Assembly (NCBI GenBank): GCA_913046335.1 | Contig: CAJWSU010000004.1 | Coordinates: 31,658-95,657, forward strand | Length of the DNA stretch: 64,000 bases | Direction: 5' to 3' | DNA from: TMED109 sp002684605 | GTDB lineage: Bacteria; Pseudomonadota; Alphaproteobacteria; TMED109 | In this document: piece by piece, positions 32,093 to 40,795 of the stretch | Position numbering within the stretch: the stretch's first letter is position 1 | Layout of the letters: every line of letters begins with the position of its first letter | Made by a program: the position numbers and the translations under genes | Notes under the pieces: model-generated | Told to the model about the DNA's origin: nothing | What the model saw: only the letters and a program-made list of their open reading frames with translations | Databases searched by the model: none

Positions 32093-33511
32093 TTATACAT
32101 CTTGGTATTTTATTTCAATATCTTCAATTAAATTATTTAAATCATTTAAATTATTTAAGGTGCTTACATCTTTCTCTTCTTCATATTTTGCTCTTAGGTC
32201 GTCAATGTCTTTGTATGCCTTTGGAATAGTATTCCATTTTTCTTCATTCGTACTAAAAATTTGTGTTGCTATATGCCTATTTATTTTGTTTAAATTTTCC
32301 TTAGGCAGTAACGAAGATTTTTCCTCATATATTAATCTTTCTGCAAAATAATAATTTCTTTCATCTTTAAATTTATGGGCAATTTTTAATTTATTCTCCC
32401 ATGGAGACATATGAAATTCTTCCATAACTATTTTTTCATAATTATTAGAAAATGAATGATAAATTGTTTCTTCATAATTTATATCTTCTTGTGATATAAA
32501 ATCTTCTTTTTCCAAAGCTTTTTTTTCTAGAATTTTTTCAACTGTTTGTTTGAAATTTGTATTTGAACTTATAATATTAGCCCTTCTTAAGAGCTCTTTT
32601 TCAGATATATGCTTATATTCATTTATCTTAGAAACATGATTAGAATTCATAATAATTGGACTTTTATTACTTTTAAGGTTTCTTATAATTTTTGGACTTT
32701 TTGACATAAAATGTTCTAAGGATTCTGGAGTTAAATTGATATAATCTTCAGGATTATTTTTGAGATCAAAACATTGTGCCCATTTATATTTTGGATGATG
32801 GCATAATAAAGATACAATAAATGGCATAGTTTTTCCGAAAAATGTTTCAGTTATACAAAATATTTTATTATTTTTAATTATAAAGTCTGTCTCTTCCCGA
32901 TTTGTTGTTAATAAACTTGCTTCCCATAATTCAGGGTTTTTATTTTTAATAAGTTCAGCTAGTTTAATAGTTGCTATTGTATCTCCTATAGCATCATGAG
33001 CGCTAAAATCACTAATACCATTAAATGGTGCTACTTGATCTAGCTTAAATGATAGCTTACCTTTTTCATTAAGTGGAATCTTTATACTGTCTGGAAAGTA
33101 GGCGTGATTAGCTCTTAGAATATTTAATAGATCAGATCTTTTATTTCCATTATTTAGAGTAAGATAAGGATCAAATAAAGTTTTGAATAAAGACTTTCTT
33201 AAAAACTCTTCATCAAAACTTATTGTATTATAACCTATATATATTGCAGATCCCCAAGATTTAAACTTCGCTAACATTAGCTCTATAAGTGAAAAATGTG
33301 ATAGTTTTGTCTTGGTTAAATCACTGGTAGAACTTTTATTAACAAGTATGGCTTGTGGGTAAGGTATAATGCCAGGTCTCAAGCAGCATCTAGATTCAAA
33401 TCGATCTATTTCTTGGAAGCAAGAATTAGTTAGTACTGCGCCAACTTGGATAATTTGGTCCCAGTTGCTTTCTCTTCCTGTAGTTTCAAAATCATAAAAT
33501 ATATAATTCAT
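32093..33511 (-). CDS. sbcB: Exodeoxyribonuclease I (ExoI/SbcB-like)
   Basis: A 472-residue protein whose length equals E. coli ExoI (475). The DEDDh active site begins at D7/E9 in YIFYDFETTG, with IGYNTISFDEEFLRKS in the middle and SAHDAIGDTIAT at about residue 165. The rest (HPKYKWAQCFDLKNNPEDY, SPKIIRNLKSNKSPIIMN, RANIISSNTNF) follows ExoI through its SH3-like and C-terminal helical parts. It degrades single-stranded DNA 3' to 5' and feeds recombination and mismatch repair. I use the ATG at 33511, which overlaps the murU stop by one base. Confidence 0.92.
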   Translation of the reverse strand: MNYIFYDFETTGRESNWDQIIQVGAVLTNSCFQEIDRFESRCCLRPGIIPYPQAILVNKSSTSDLTKTKLSHFSLIELMLAKFKSWGSAIYIGYNTISFDEEFLRKSLFKTLFDPYLTLNNGNKRSDLLNILRANHAYFPDSIKIPLNEKGKLSFKLDQVAPFNGISDFSAHDAIGDTIATIKLAELIKNKNPELWEASLLTTNREETDFIIKNNKIFCITETFFGKTMPFIVSLLCHHPKYKWAQCFDLKNNPEDYINLTPESLEHFMSKSPKIIRNLKSNKSPIIMNSNHVSKINEYKHISEKELLRRANIISSNTNFKQTVEKILEKKALEKEDFISQEDINYEETIYHSFSNNYEKIVMEEFHMSPWENKLKIAHKFKDERNYYFAERLIYEEKSSLLPKENLNKINRHIATQIFSTNEEKWNTIPKAYKDIDDLRAKYEEEKDVSTLNNLNDLNNLIEDIEIKYQDV

Positions 33512-34248
33512 TATTTGTAGTTCTCTAGCCAAATATTTGATTCATCAAGAGCATTCATAGTTCCAATATGCAACCATTTTTGGTAATTAATCGTTCCCCA
33601 AATAGTATTGTCCTTAATAGCCTGATCATAGCAATAATTTAAAGAGAATACATTTTTATTTACCTTATTTACTACATTAGGATTCAAAATTTGCCATCCA
33701 GTAAATGCAAGCCCAGAATTAATATTTCTGGTAATTTTTGATGGGTCAGTTTTATTAGTAAAACTGAAATCACCATTATCATTATAACCAATGGAGTTTT
33801 GAAAGTTATCTAATAATAAAAGAAAGTCCATAGTGCCAATATCAAATTTTTTTATCATTAATGACAAAGGACTGATATCTTTAAAAGGCATAATAAGTGA
33901 ATCTCCATTTATAACTATAGTAGGTTTGGTATTATATTTATCTACAATATTTTTAATTGCACCTCCTGTTTCTAATATTTCTTTTTCTTTTATTACTATA
34001 ATTTCCATAGATTTATTTAATGTCTTATATTTTTCTATATATTTTTCAATTTTTACGGAAAGATAATGGACATTGATAAAACATTTTTTAATTTTATTTT
34101 TTTTAAGCTCTTCTAAAATATAATAAATAATAGGCTGGTTATTTAACTTTACTAGAGGTTTAGGGGTAGTAAGGGTTAGAGGACGCATCCTTGCTCCAAA
34201 TCCAGCAGCAAGAATAATAGCTTGGTCAATTTTTAGTTTTTTATACAT
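33511..34248 (-). CDS. murU: Nucleotidyltransferase, MurU-like (MurNAc-1-phosphate uridylyltransferase)
   Basis: A 245-residue left-handed nucleotidyltransferase. ILAAGFGARMRPLTLTTPKP (about residues 12-31) is the pyrophosphorylase signature; the metal-binding Asp is in IVINGDSLI. With AmgK it forms the peptidoglycan-recycling shortcut of pseudomonads and alphaproteobacteria: AmgK phosphorylates MurNAc at C1 and MurU makes UDP-MurNAc, bypassing MurA. It lies directly after amgK, 8 bp away, which supports that role over a mannose or glucose pathway. Confidence 0.88.
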   Translation of the reverse strand: MYKKLKIDQAIILAAGFGARMRPLTLTTPKPLVKLNNQPIIYYILEELKKNKIKKCFINVHYLSVKIEKYIEKYKTLNKSMEIIVIKEKEILETGGAIKNIVDKYNTKPTIVINGDSLIMPFKDISPLSLMIKKFDIGTMDFLLLLDNFQNSIGYNDNGDFSFTNKTDPSKITRNINSGLAFTGWQILNPNVVNKVNKNVFSLNYCYDQAIKDNTIWGTINYQKWLHIGTMNALDESNIWLENYK

Positions 34249-34256
34249 TTTAATAC

Positions 34257-35240
34257 TTAATATAAATATAGTTTATTTTTAGGAATGTAGGTTTCTATCC
34301 ATTGTAAAACTTCTTCTAGTTTCGCATCATTAGCAGATTTTAAAAATAGGTTCATAGCTTTATTTACTAGCTTAAGATAATTTTTTTTATTATCTCTTTT
34401 AGCAAGTCTAATGAATATACCAACAATTTTTGCATTTCTTTGCGCAGTTAATACTTTATAGTTTTGATAAAATTGTTTCTCATCTTTAATATTTTTTATT
34501 TTAATAAATTCTTGAATAGCTACTTTTTTTATCTCTTCTGAAACATTTCTTCGTACATCTTCTAATAAAGATGATATATCATATGTTTCGTGACCAATTA
34601 AAGCATCTTGAAAATCAATTAAGCCTATTCTTTTAATATTTTTTCTTTCTGGCAACCAAAAAAGATTATCAGCATGAAAATCTCTTAATACTAGCTTATT
34701 ATTACCTCTCTTTAATTCATTTAGTGGTTTTTCCCAAGCTTTTTCCCATTTTTGTAATGCTATATTATCTATTGTTATTTCTTTTTCTTTAAAAAACCAC
34801 TCTGTAAAAATACTTAATTCTGCAAATAAATATTTATTACTATATACTGGTATGGCTTTAGGATTCATATTTTTATGAATTTCTGCTAAACATTGGACTG
34901 CATTGATATATAATAGTTCTTCGGAAATATTTTTCTTAATTGCTTTGTTAAAAGTTAATTTTCCAAAATCTTCTATGATAAATAAACCATTTTTATGGTC
35001 GCTTTTAAAAATCTTTGGAGCGGATAAGCCAATATTATTTAAATACCCTGAAATTTCTATAAAGCCATAGTTATTATTATCTTTGGGTTGTGAATCCATT
35101 AGTAAAGTATTCTTATTATTTTTAATTCTAAAATAACTTCTATTGGATGCATCTTGCTTAATAGGATCAAGTAATAGGGGGTTTATATCATTAGCTTTTA
35201 AGAAGTCTTTAATTTTTTTATTATCCATTATCTCTATCAT
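34257..35240 (-). CDS. amgK: Aminosugar kinase, AmgK-like
   Basis: A 327-residue phosphotransferase of the aminoglycoside/choline kinase fold. ATP- and substrate-binding residues are in LVLRDFHADNLFWLPERK (the Brenner motif HxDxxxxN, here HADN) and GLIDFQDALIGHETYDISSLLED (the DFG-like Asp). It should phosphorylate MurNAc and GlcNAc at the anomeric position in cell-wall recycling. It begins directly after the tsaE stop and is followed by murU. The sequence start is approximate, since a second ATG lies four codons in. Confidence 0.88.
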   Translation of the reverse strand: MIEIMDNKKIKDFLKANDINPLLLDPIKQDASNRSYFRIKNNKNTLLMDSQPKDNNNYGFIEISGYLNNIGLSAPKIFKSDHKNGLFIIEDFGKLTFNKAIKKNISEELLYINAVQCLAEIHKNMNPKAIPVYSNKYLFAELSIFTEWFFKEKEITIDNIALQKWEKAWEKPLNELKRGNNKLVLRDFHADNLFWLPERKNIKRIGLIDFQDALIGHETYDISSLLEDVRRNVSEEIKKVAIQEFIKIKNIKDEKQFYQNYKVLTAQRNAKIVGIFIRLAKRDNKKNYLKLVNKAMNLFLKSANDAKLEEVLQWIETYIPKNKLYLY

Positions 35241-35693
35241 CTAAAGAAATTGAAACTCTTTAATGCCTTCTAGAAGGTCTTGATTAGCATTAATTTCTGC
35301 TGACCTTGCATTATTACTAAGGTCTTTAAGTACAATCTCAATTCTCTTTTTAGGTAGCAAATATTCAATTATCTCCGGCCATTCAATTATAATAATGCCA
35401 TTATTTAAAGCATCTTCTAAACTTAAGTTCCATACATCTCCTGGTTGTTTTAACCTATACATATCATAATGCCATATTATATTATCTTCATATTCGTACG
35501 TTAATAACAAAGGAAATGTTGGGCTTAAGACTTTATTACTATTAGTGAGGTACTTTATAAAAGACCGCGCCAATGTAGTTTTTCCAGTACCTAAATCACC
35601 TTTTAAGCAAATTATTTCATTTTTTTTTGCAAGTTGAGCAATTTTTTTACCTAATTTTATTGTATCTTCGACATTACTCAATAATACTTTCAT
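35241..35693 (-). CDS. tsaE: tRNA threonylcarbamoyladenosine biosynthesis ATPase TsaE
   Basis: A 150-residue P-loop ATPase needed for the t6A37 modification with TsaB, TsaC and TsaD. The Walker A is CLKGDLGTGKTTLARSFI (about residues 29-46); SPTFPLLLTYEYE and WHYDMYRLKQPGDV match the family, as does EDALNNGIIIIEWPEII. In related genomes it precedes the amgK-murU pair, as here. Confidence 0.95.
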   Translation of the reverse strand: MKVLLSNVEDTIKLGKKIAQLAKKNEIICLKGDLGTGKTTLARSFIKYLTNSNKVLSPTFPLLLTYEYEDNIIWHYDMYRLKQPGDVWNLSLEDALNNGIIIIEWPEIIEYLLPKKRIEIVLKDLSNNARSAEINANQDLLEGIKEFQFL

Positions 35694-35701
35694 TAATTAT
35701 A

Positions 35702-36997
35702 TTAATACCTATAATGATTAGGTTTAAAAGGCCCTTCAACATTTAACTTAAGGTATTCTGCTTGCTTACTATTTAATTTAGTAAGTTCTGCACCAACTTT
35801 ATTTAAATGAAGATAAGCAACTTTTTCATCTAATTCTTTAGGTAAAGTATAAACCTTATTTTCATAATTTTCATAATTGTCCCATAGCTCAATTTGTGCT
35901 AATACTTGATTCGTAAAAGATGCACTCATAACAAAACTTGGATGACCTGTTGCACAACCTAAATTTACTAACCTGCCTTCAGCCAGCACAATTATTTTTT
36001 TTCCATCAGGAAAAGTTACTTGATCTACTTGTGGCTTAACTTCTTCCCATTGAAAATTTTTTAAAGCAGCAATTTCTATTTCTGAGTCAAAATGCCCAAT
36101 ATTACATACAATAGCCCTATCTTTCATGTCGCGCATATGATCAATATTGATTACATCACAGTTTCCTGTAGCCGTTACAAAAATATCTCCATATTTTGCT
36201 GCATTATCCATTGTTACTACCTCATACCCTTCCATAGAGGCCTGTAAAGCACATATTGGATCTATTTCTGTAATTATTACTCTTGCGCCTGCATTTCTAA
36301 GGGATGCTGCTGATCCTTTTCCAACATCACCATAGCCCGCAACTACAGCAACTTTTCCAGACATCATAACATCAGTAGCTCTTCTGATTCCATCTACTAA
36401 ACTCTCGCGACAGCCGTATAAATTATCAAACTTAGATTTAGTTACAGAGTCATTTACGTTAATGGCAGGAACTAAAAGTGTATTATCTTTTTCCATTTCA
36501 TATAGTCTGTGAACTCCAGTAGTAGTTTCCTCGCTTAGACCTTTTACATCCTTTAACATTTCTGGATATTTATCATGCATTAATTTTGTTAAGTCGCCTC
36601 CATCATCTAATATTAGATTTGGTTTCCAGTTATTAGGTCCAGTAATAGTTTGTTCAATACAATCCCAGAATTCTTCTTCAGTTAAACCTTTCCAAGCAAA
36701 TACAGGTATATTTTTTGCAGCCATGGCAGCTGCAGCGTGGTCTTGAGTAGAAAAAATATTACACGATGACCATCTTACTTCAGCGCCTAAATCAATTAAT
36801 GTTTCTATTAGTACAGCTGTTTGTATAGTCATATGAAGACATCCAACAATTCTAGCATTTTTCAGAGGCTTATTATTAGCATATTCATCTCTTAATGACA
36901 TTAAACCTGGCATTTCTGTTTCAGCTATCTCTATTTCTTTTCTACCCCATTCTGCCAGCGAGATGTCTGCTATTTTATAATCATTGAAATTAGACAT
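35702..36997 (-). CDS. ahcY: Adenosylhomocysteinase
   Basis: A 431-residue NAD-dependent hydrolase that cleaves S-adenosylhomocysteine to adenosine and homocysteine, keeping methylation going. Substrate residues appear in GCLHMTIQTAVLIETL and SSCNIFSTQDHAAAA; the NAD-binding Rossmann motif is VAGYGDVGKGSAASL, and VNLGCATGHPSFVMSASFTNQ near the end is invariant in the family. The C-terminal PFKPNHYRY is the NAD-clamping tail. AAAGGA precedes the ATG. No SAM/SAH riboswitch is visible; ptsN ends 19 bp upstream. Confidence 0.98.
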   Translation of the reverse strand: MSNFNDYKIADISLAEWGRKEIEIAETEMPGLMSLRDEYANNKPLKNARIVGCLHMTIQTAVLIETLIDLGAEVRWSSCNIFSTQDHAAAAMAAKNIPVFAWKGLTEEEFWDCIEQTITGPNNWKPNLILDDGGDLTKLMHDKYPEMLKDVKGLSEETTTGVHRLYEMEKDNTLLVPAINVNDSVTKSKFDNLYGCRESLVDGIRRATDVMMSGKVAVVAGYGDVGKGSAASLRNAGARVIITEIDPICALQASMEGYEVVTMDNAAKYGDIFVTATGNCDVINIDHMRDMKDRAIVCNIGHFDSEIEIAALKNFQWEEVKPQVDQVTFPDGKKIIVLAEGRLVNLGCATGHPSFVMSASFTNQVLAQIELWDNYENYENKVYTLPKELDEKVAYLHLNKVGAELTKLNSKQAEYLKLNVEGPFKPNHYRY

Positions 36998-37016
36998 ATT
37001 TATTCCTTTTATTAAT

Positions 37017-37496
37017 TTATAATTTAGTTGTTAATATAGCATATATAGTTTCTTTATCTAATGATGCACGTAAATTCTTTAAATTCTTTTTATTAGCAAA
37101 TAGCCGCGAAAGAAAAGCTAATATATTTAAATGTGTAGGATGATGGTTTTTTGTCGAAATAAGTGTGAATATAATATCTACGGGCTCATTATCAATAGAA
37201 TTAAAGCTAATAGATTTATTAAGTTTTATAAATATGCCAAACATATTATTAATTTCATCTATCTTAATATTTGGAATAGCTACTCCTCGTCCTATTCCGC
37301 TGTTCTCTTCACCTTCTTTGTCTAAAAGCGCTGAAAGGAATCTTGATTTAGGTATATTAATATTTTTACTGCATATATCAGCAATTTTTGTGAATAATTG
37401 TTTTTTGTGATTAATATTATGTAAATTTAAAATGTTAGAAGTCGATAAAATATCTGTTATATTAATACTTCTATTATCTTTTTCATTCTTTAACAT
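37017..37496 (-). CDS. ptsN: PTS IIA-like nitrogen regulatory protein PtsN lacking the phospho-acceptor histidine
   Basis: A 159-residue EIIA-Ntr domain with the usual frame: DILSTSNILNL, DKEGEENSGIGRGVAIPN and HHPTHLNILAFLSRLF. In the family the phosphorylated histidine follows the glycine-rich GIGxGxAIP; here the codon at residue 76 is AAT (asparagine). It therefore cannot take phosphate from NPr in the normal way. I start at 37496 because GGAG is six bases upstream; the open frame continues 11 codons further. It is 89 bp downstream of rpoN; the hpf gene often found between them is missing. Confidence 0.9.
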   Translation of the reverse strand: MLKNEKDNRSINITDILSTSNILNLHNINHKKQLFTKIADICSKNINIPKSRFLSALLDKEGEENSGIGRGVAIPNIKIDEINNMFGIFIKLNKSISFNSIDNEPVDIIFTLISTKNHHPTHLNILAFLSRLFANKKNLKNLRASLDKETIYAILTTKL

Positions 37497-37585
37497 TCTG
37501 GTCTCCATATACTTCAAAAAGATTCGCAAATAAAAATTTAGTAGAGGATCAGCATATTATTAAATTTTTATATATTATACAATTA

Positions 37586-38878
37586 TTAAAATTTTTTTGA
37601 TCGCACCAAAGAGCTAGGAATGTTTAAACTTTCTCTATATTTATTCACAGTTCTTCGTGATATCATAATATCTTCTTTTTTTAATAAATTTACAATTTTT
37701 TGATCACTTAAGATAATATCTAATTGTTCTTCGGAGGTTATTAACTTCTTTATCTTAGCCTTGATTGATATAGAAGAACTATTTTTAACATTCAATTTAT
37801 CCTTAGTCTTACTTGTGAAAAAAAAACTTAAAGGTATCGTTTTATTATTAAATTTAATATATTTATTCTTAACTGTTCTACTTATTGTGCTCTCATTCAT
37901 TAAAACCTTTTTACTAATTTGATTATGTGTTAATGGTAAAATGCTTTCTGCACCATGCAGAAAAAACATTTTTTGAAATTCTAAAACAGCTTTTGATACT
38001 AATAACATAGTCTCATTTCTTCTATTTAAATTGTTTTGAATCATTTTGCCATGTGCAATTTGCTCTTGAATATATGTCTTCATTTCTTTGTTTGATAAAT
38101 GCTTTTGTTTAACTTTCATTTGATTTACATATTTTTTGTTTATAAATACTTGATGATGATTTTTATTATATAAATTTATATTTATTTTACGTCCATCCAT
38201 AGTAACTAATATATCAGGTATTACTGCTTCAATTTTTTCTACTTCTAATCCTTCTAAAGGCCTTGGTTTTAGAGATTTTATATTTTTAATCATATGCATA
38301 ATTTGTTTCATATCTACTTCACATTGCACAGCCAGTTTATTAAAGTTTCCAGATGCTAAATCTTTTAAATTTTGTAAAAGTATTTCATATTTATAATTAA
38401 AAATACCTTTTTTTTGCAATTGAAAAGATAAATGCTCTGCTATAGAATTAGAAAATATTCCTATAGGATCTAATAATTTTAGCTTGAGCAATACTTCATT
38501 TGATTTTATTTTTGATGTTTTCCCTAATTGAGCCGCTTCGCTAGGCGTTATTCTGCAAAAACCAAAATTATCAAGGTTCTCTATATAAATCTCGATAAGC
38601 ACTTCTTCTTCTCTATCTGTAGCTATTAAAGAACTTTGTTGATATAACCATTCTTTTATATTGTAATTGTTTTTTTGATTATCAATATTTGGATCTTTAA
38701 TTGATTTATAAGAACTTTTAGAACTAAGTAAAAAAGGATTTTTTTCTATTGCTTGCCTAATAAAATTATCTATTTCATTAGAAGACATTTGTAGGACGTT
38801 TATAGCATTAATTATATTACTATTGATTTTTTGATTAATTGTGATTTTAGGTTTTTGATAAAAATTTTGTTTTAGCAT
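37586..38878 (-). CDS. rpoN: RNA polymerase sigma-54 factor
   Basis: A 430-residue sigma-54. The glutamine-poor N-terminal activator-interaction region starts with INAINVLQMSSNEIDNFI; the core-binding region follows, and the RpoN box near the C-terminus reads SRRTVNKYRE (about residues 407-416), with one change from the ARRTVxKYRE consensus. It directs RNA polymerase to -24/-12 promoters that need AAA+ activators; no activator gene lies in this window. It is adjacent to lptB, as is usual in proteobacteria. Confidence 0.97.
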   Translation of the reverse strand: MLKQNFYQKPKITINQKINSNIINAINVLQMSSNEIDNFIRQAIEKNPFLLSSKSSYKSIKDPNIDNQKNNYNIKEWLYQQSSLIATDREEEVLIEIYIENLDNFGFCRITPSEAAQLGKTSKIKSNEVLLKLKLLDPIGIFSNSIAEHLSFQLQKKGIFNYKYEILLQNLKDLASGNFNKLAVQCEVDMKQIMHMIKNIKSLKPRPLEGLEVEKIEAVIPDILVTMDGRKININLYNKNHHQVFINKKYVNQMKVKQKHLSNKEMKTYIQEQIAHGKMIQNNLNRRNETMLLVSKAVLEFQKMFFLHGAESILPLTHNQISKKVLMNESTISRTVKNKYIKFNNKTIPLSFFFTSKTKDKLNVKNSSSISIKAKIKKLITSEEQLDIILSDQKIVNLLKKEDIMISRRTVNKYRESLNIPSSLVRSKKF

Positions 38879-38890
38879 TTTTTAATATAG

Positions 38891-39649
38891 TTAAAGGTTA
38901 AATTTCTTACCTAAATAAACTCTTCTTACATTCTCATCTTCTATAATGTCATGAGGACTACCATGCATTAGTACTTTACCTTCATGTATAATATATGCTT
39001 TATCTATGAGTTCTAAAGTTTCTTTTACATTATGATCTGTAATTAATACTCCAACACCTCTGTCCTTAATATGCTTTATTAATTCTCTGATTTCCTCAAT
39101 TGCTATAGGATCTATTCCTGCTAATGGTTCATCTAAAAGTATAAAAGATGGTTGAGATGCTAAAGCTCTAGCAATTTCTACTTTTCTTCTTTCTCCACCA
39201 GATAATGCTAAGCTAGATGTTCGCCTTAGATGAGTTAATGAAAATTCTGCCAATAATTCATCCAACTGTATCTCTCTTTCAGTTCTATCTGAAATATGTA
39301 AGGCTAATATTGCTCTAATATTTTGCTCCACAGTCATACCTCTAAAAATAGATATTTCTTGAGGTAAGTATCCTATTCCTGCTCTTGCTCTTTTATAAAT
39401 AGGCATTTTTGTTATATCTTTATTATTTAATAAAACTTTCCCATAATCAGGAGTAATCAAACCACTTATCATATAAAAGCATGTGGTTTTTCCTGCGCCA
39501 TTTGGACCTAGTAATCCTACAGCTTCTCCTCTTTGAATTTGAAGTGAAACACTTCTTACGACTGGTCTTTTTTGAAAAGATTTGCCTAGGTTTGTTACCA
39601 CTAGTCCATTATTTTTTATAATTAATTTTGGATTATTGTTTTCTATCAT
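38891..39649 (-). CDS. lptB: LPS export ABC transporter ATP-binding protein LptB
   Basis: A 252-residue ATPase of the LptB2FG extractor that pulls LPS from the inner membrane. Walker A GPNGAGKTTCFYMISG (about residues 45-60), Q-loop in YLPQEISIFRGMTVEQN, signature LSGGERRKVEIARAL, Walker B FILLDEPLAGIDP and switch region LITDHNVKETLEL are all present. Its ATG overlaps the lptA stop in the ATGA arrangement. Confidence 0.98.
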   Translation of the reverse strand: MIENNNPKLIIKNNGLVVTNLGKSFQKRPVVRSVSLQIQRGEAVGLLGPNGAGKTTCFYMISGLITPDYGKVLLNNKDITKMPIYKRARAGIGYLPQEISIFRGMTVEQNIRAILALHISDRTEREIQLDELLAEFSLTHLRRTSSLALSGGERRKVEIARALASQPSFILLDEPLAGIDPIAIEEIRELIKHIKDRGVGVLITDHNVKETLELIDKAYIIHEGKVLMHGSPHDIIEDENVRRVYLGKKFNL

Positions 39650-40140
39650 TCTATATCTTCATCATTTGTCTTTGGAAGAAATCGCATTTTCACTTTCTTA
39701 GAATCGTTTTTACTGCTTATTTGACTTATGCCTGTATTAAGATTCATTTCAAGTAGTTCACCTTTCATAAGGTTATCATTTTTCATAAGAGTCACTTCAT
39801 CTTCAATAATAATATTATTTTTAATAAAGTCATAGGTTGCAAGTTTACCAGTTGCTATTTCATCCATATTAGTAAATATAACATTACCCTCTGCTTTAAT
39901 TAAAATTATTTCGTTAGTGTCATTATTTTTTTCTAAATACACAATTAGCTTATCAGCTTGCATCTTTCTTTTACCTTGTACGGCAGCAGCATTTCCAATT
40001 GCATATGCGATTCTTTCATTATCATCCCATTGCATCTCATCAGACGTAATATCAACAGGAATTATTTCCTCTGCATATACAATTATTATAGAACAAATAT
40101 AAATTGATATTATCTTTAAATAAACTGCCATATATTTCAT
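39646..40140 (-). CDS. lptA: LPS transport periplasmic protein LptA
   Basis: A 164-residue OstA-fold protein that forms the periplasmic LPS bridge. A signal peptide spans about residues 1-23 (cleavage near VYAEE). ITSDEMQWDDNERIAYAIGNAAAVQGKRKMQADKL is the usual LptA start, followed by repeating beta-jellyroll strands (ILIKAEGNVIF, IEDEVTLMKNDNLMKG). It overlaps lptC and lptB by 4 bp each (ATGA), so the three are translated as one unit. Confidence 0.95.
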   Translation of the reverse strand: MKYMAVYLKIISIYICSIIIVYAEEIIPVDITSDEMQWDDNERIAYAIGNAAAVQGKRKMQADKLIVYLEKNNDTNEIILIKAEGNVIFTNMDEIATGKLATYDFIKNNIIIEDEVTLMKNDNLMKGELLEMNLNTGISQISSKNDSKKVKMRFLPKTNDEDIE

Positions 40141-40793
40141 TGAGCTATTCCTTTATTATTGTATAAAGAAAGTTTTGGGTTGCCTGTCAAGTTGATAATA
40201 GAACTTTTTAAATTATAACTAAATCCTTTTCCTTTTAATATTCCCCATTGCCCATCTAAGGTAACTTCATCTTCACCATTTATTATATTATTTTTATAAT
40301 TATATATTATACTATCAGTAAACAATTTTGTGCCATCCGAAGATATTATTTCTACATTTTCTATTAATTTTAATATTCCTTTATTACTATTTAATATACC
40401 TTTTATAGAGTAAAAATAAATATTTCTTTTGTTAGACAATTTATATTGTCCCTTTGGATTTTTTAAAATTATAATATTAGGGTTTTCAACACTTTTTTTT
40501 GCTAGGAACGCTTCTATGGTTATAGGTTCATTAGATTTATTTTGGATCAGAAGCTTGGGACTCAATAAAGTATCAGGTTGAAATAAATATTCCGCTTTAT
40601 TTATACTTAATAATTCAACATCAGGTATTTTTTTGCTCCATTTGTAAATTATTAATATAGAAAATATTAATAATAATAAAAAAATTATTTTTAATATAGG
40701 TTTATAAATACTTTTTTTATTAAGATTTTGTACATCATTATTTTGAATATTTTTGTGCCAAGTATTATGAAATGTTCTATTTTCTGTTTTCAT
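40137..40793 (-). CDS. lptC: LPS export system protein LptC
   Basis: A 218-residue bitopic protein. One membrane helix lies near residues 31-49 (ILKIIFLLLLIFSILIIYKW) and the rest is a periplasmic OstA-like beta-jellyroll (DGTKLFTDSIIYNYKNNIINGEDEVTL). It docks LptA to LptB2FG. The N-terminal cytoplasmic part is longer than in E. coli, as is common in alphaproteobacteria. It is 2 bp after kdsD. Confidence 0.92.
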   Translation of the reverse strand: MKTENRTFHNTWHKNIQNNDVQNLNKKSIYKPILKIIFLLLLIFSILIIYKWSKKIPDVELLSINKAEYLFQPDTLLSPKLLIQNKSNEPITIEAFLAKKSVENPNIIILKNPKGQYKLSNKRNIYFYSIKGILNSNKGILKLIENVEIISSDGTKLFTDSIIYNYKNNIINGEDEVTLDGQWGILKGKGFSYNLKSSIINLTGNPKLSLYNNKGIAQ

Positions 40794-40795
40794 AT

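Noticed and set aside
36998..37016. SAM/SAH riboswitch before ahcY
   Set aside because: The gap from ptsN to ahcY is 19 bp, too short for any known riboswitch.
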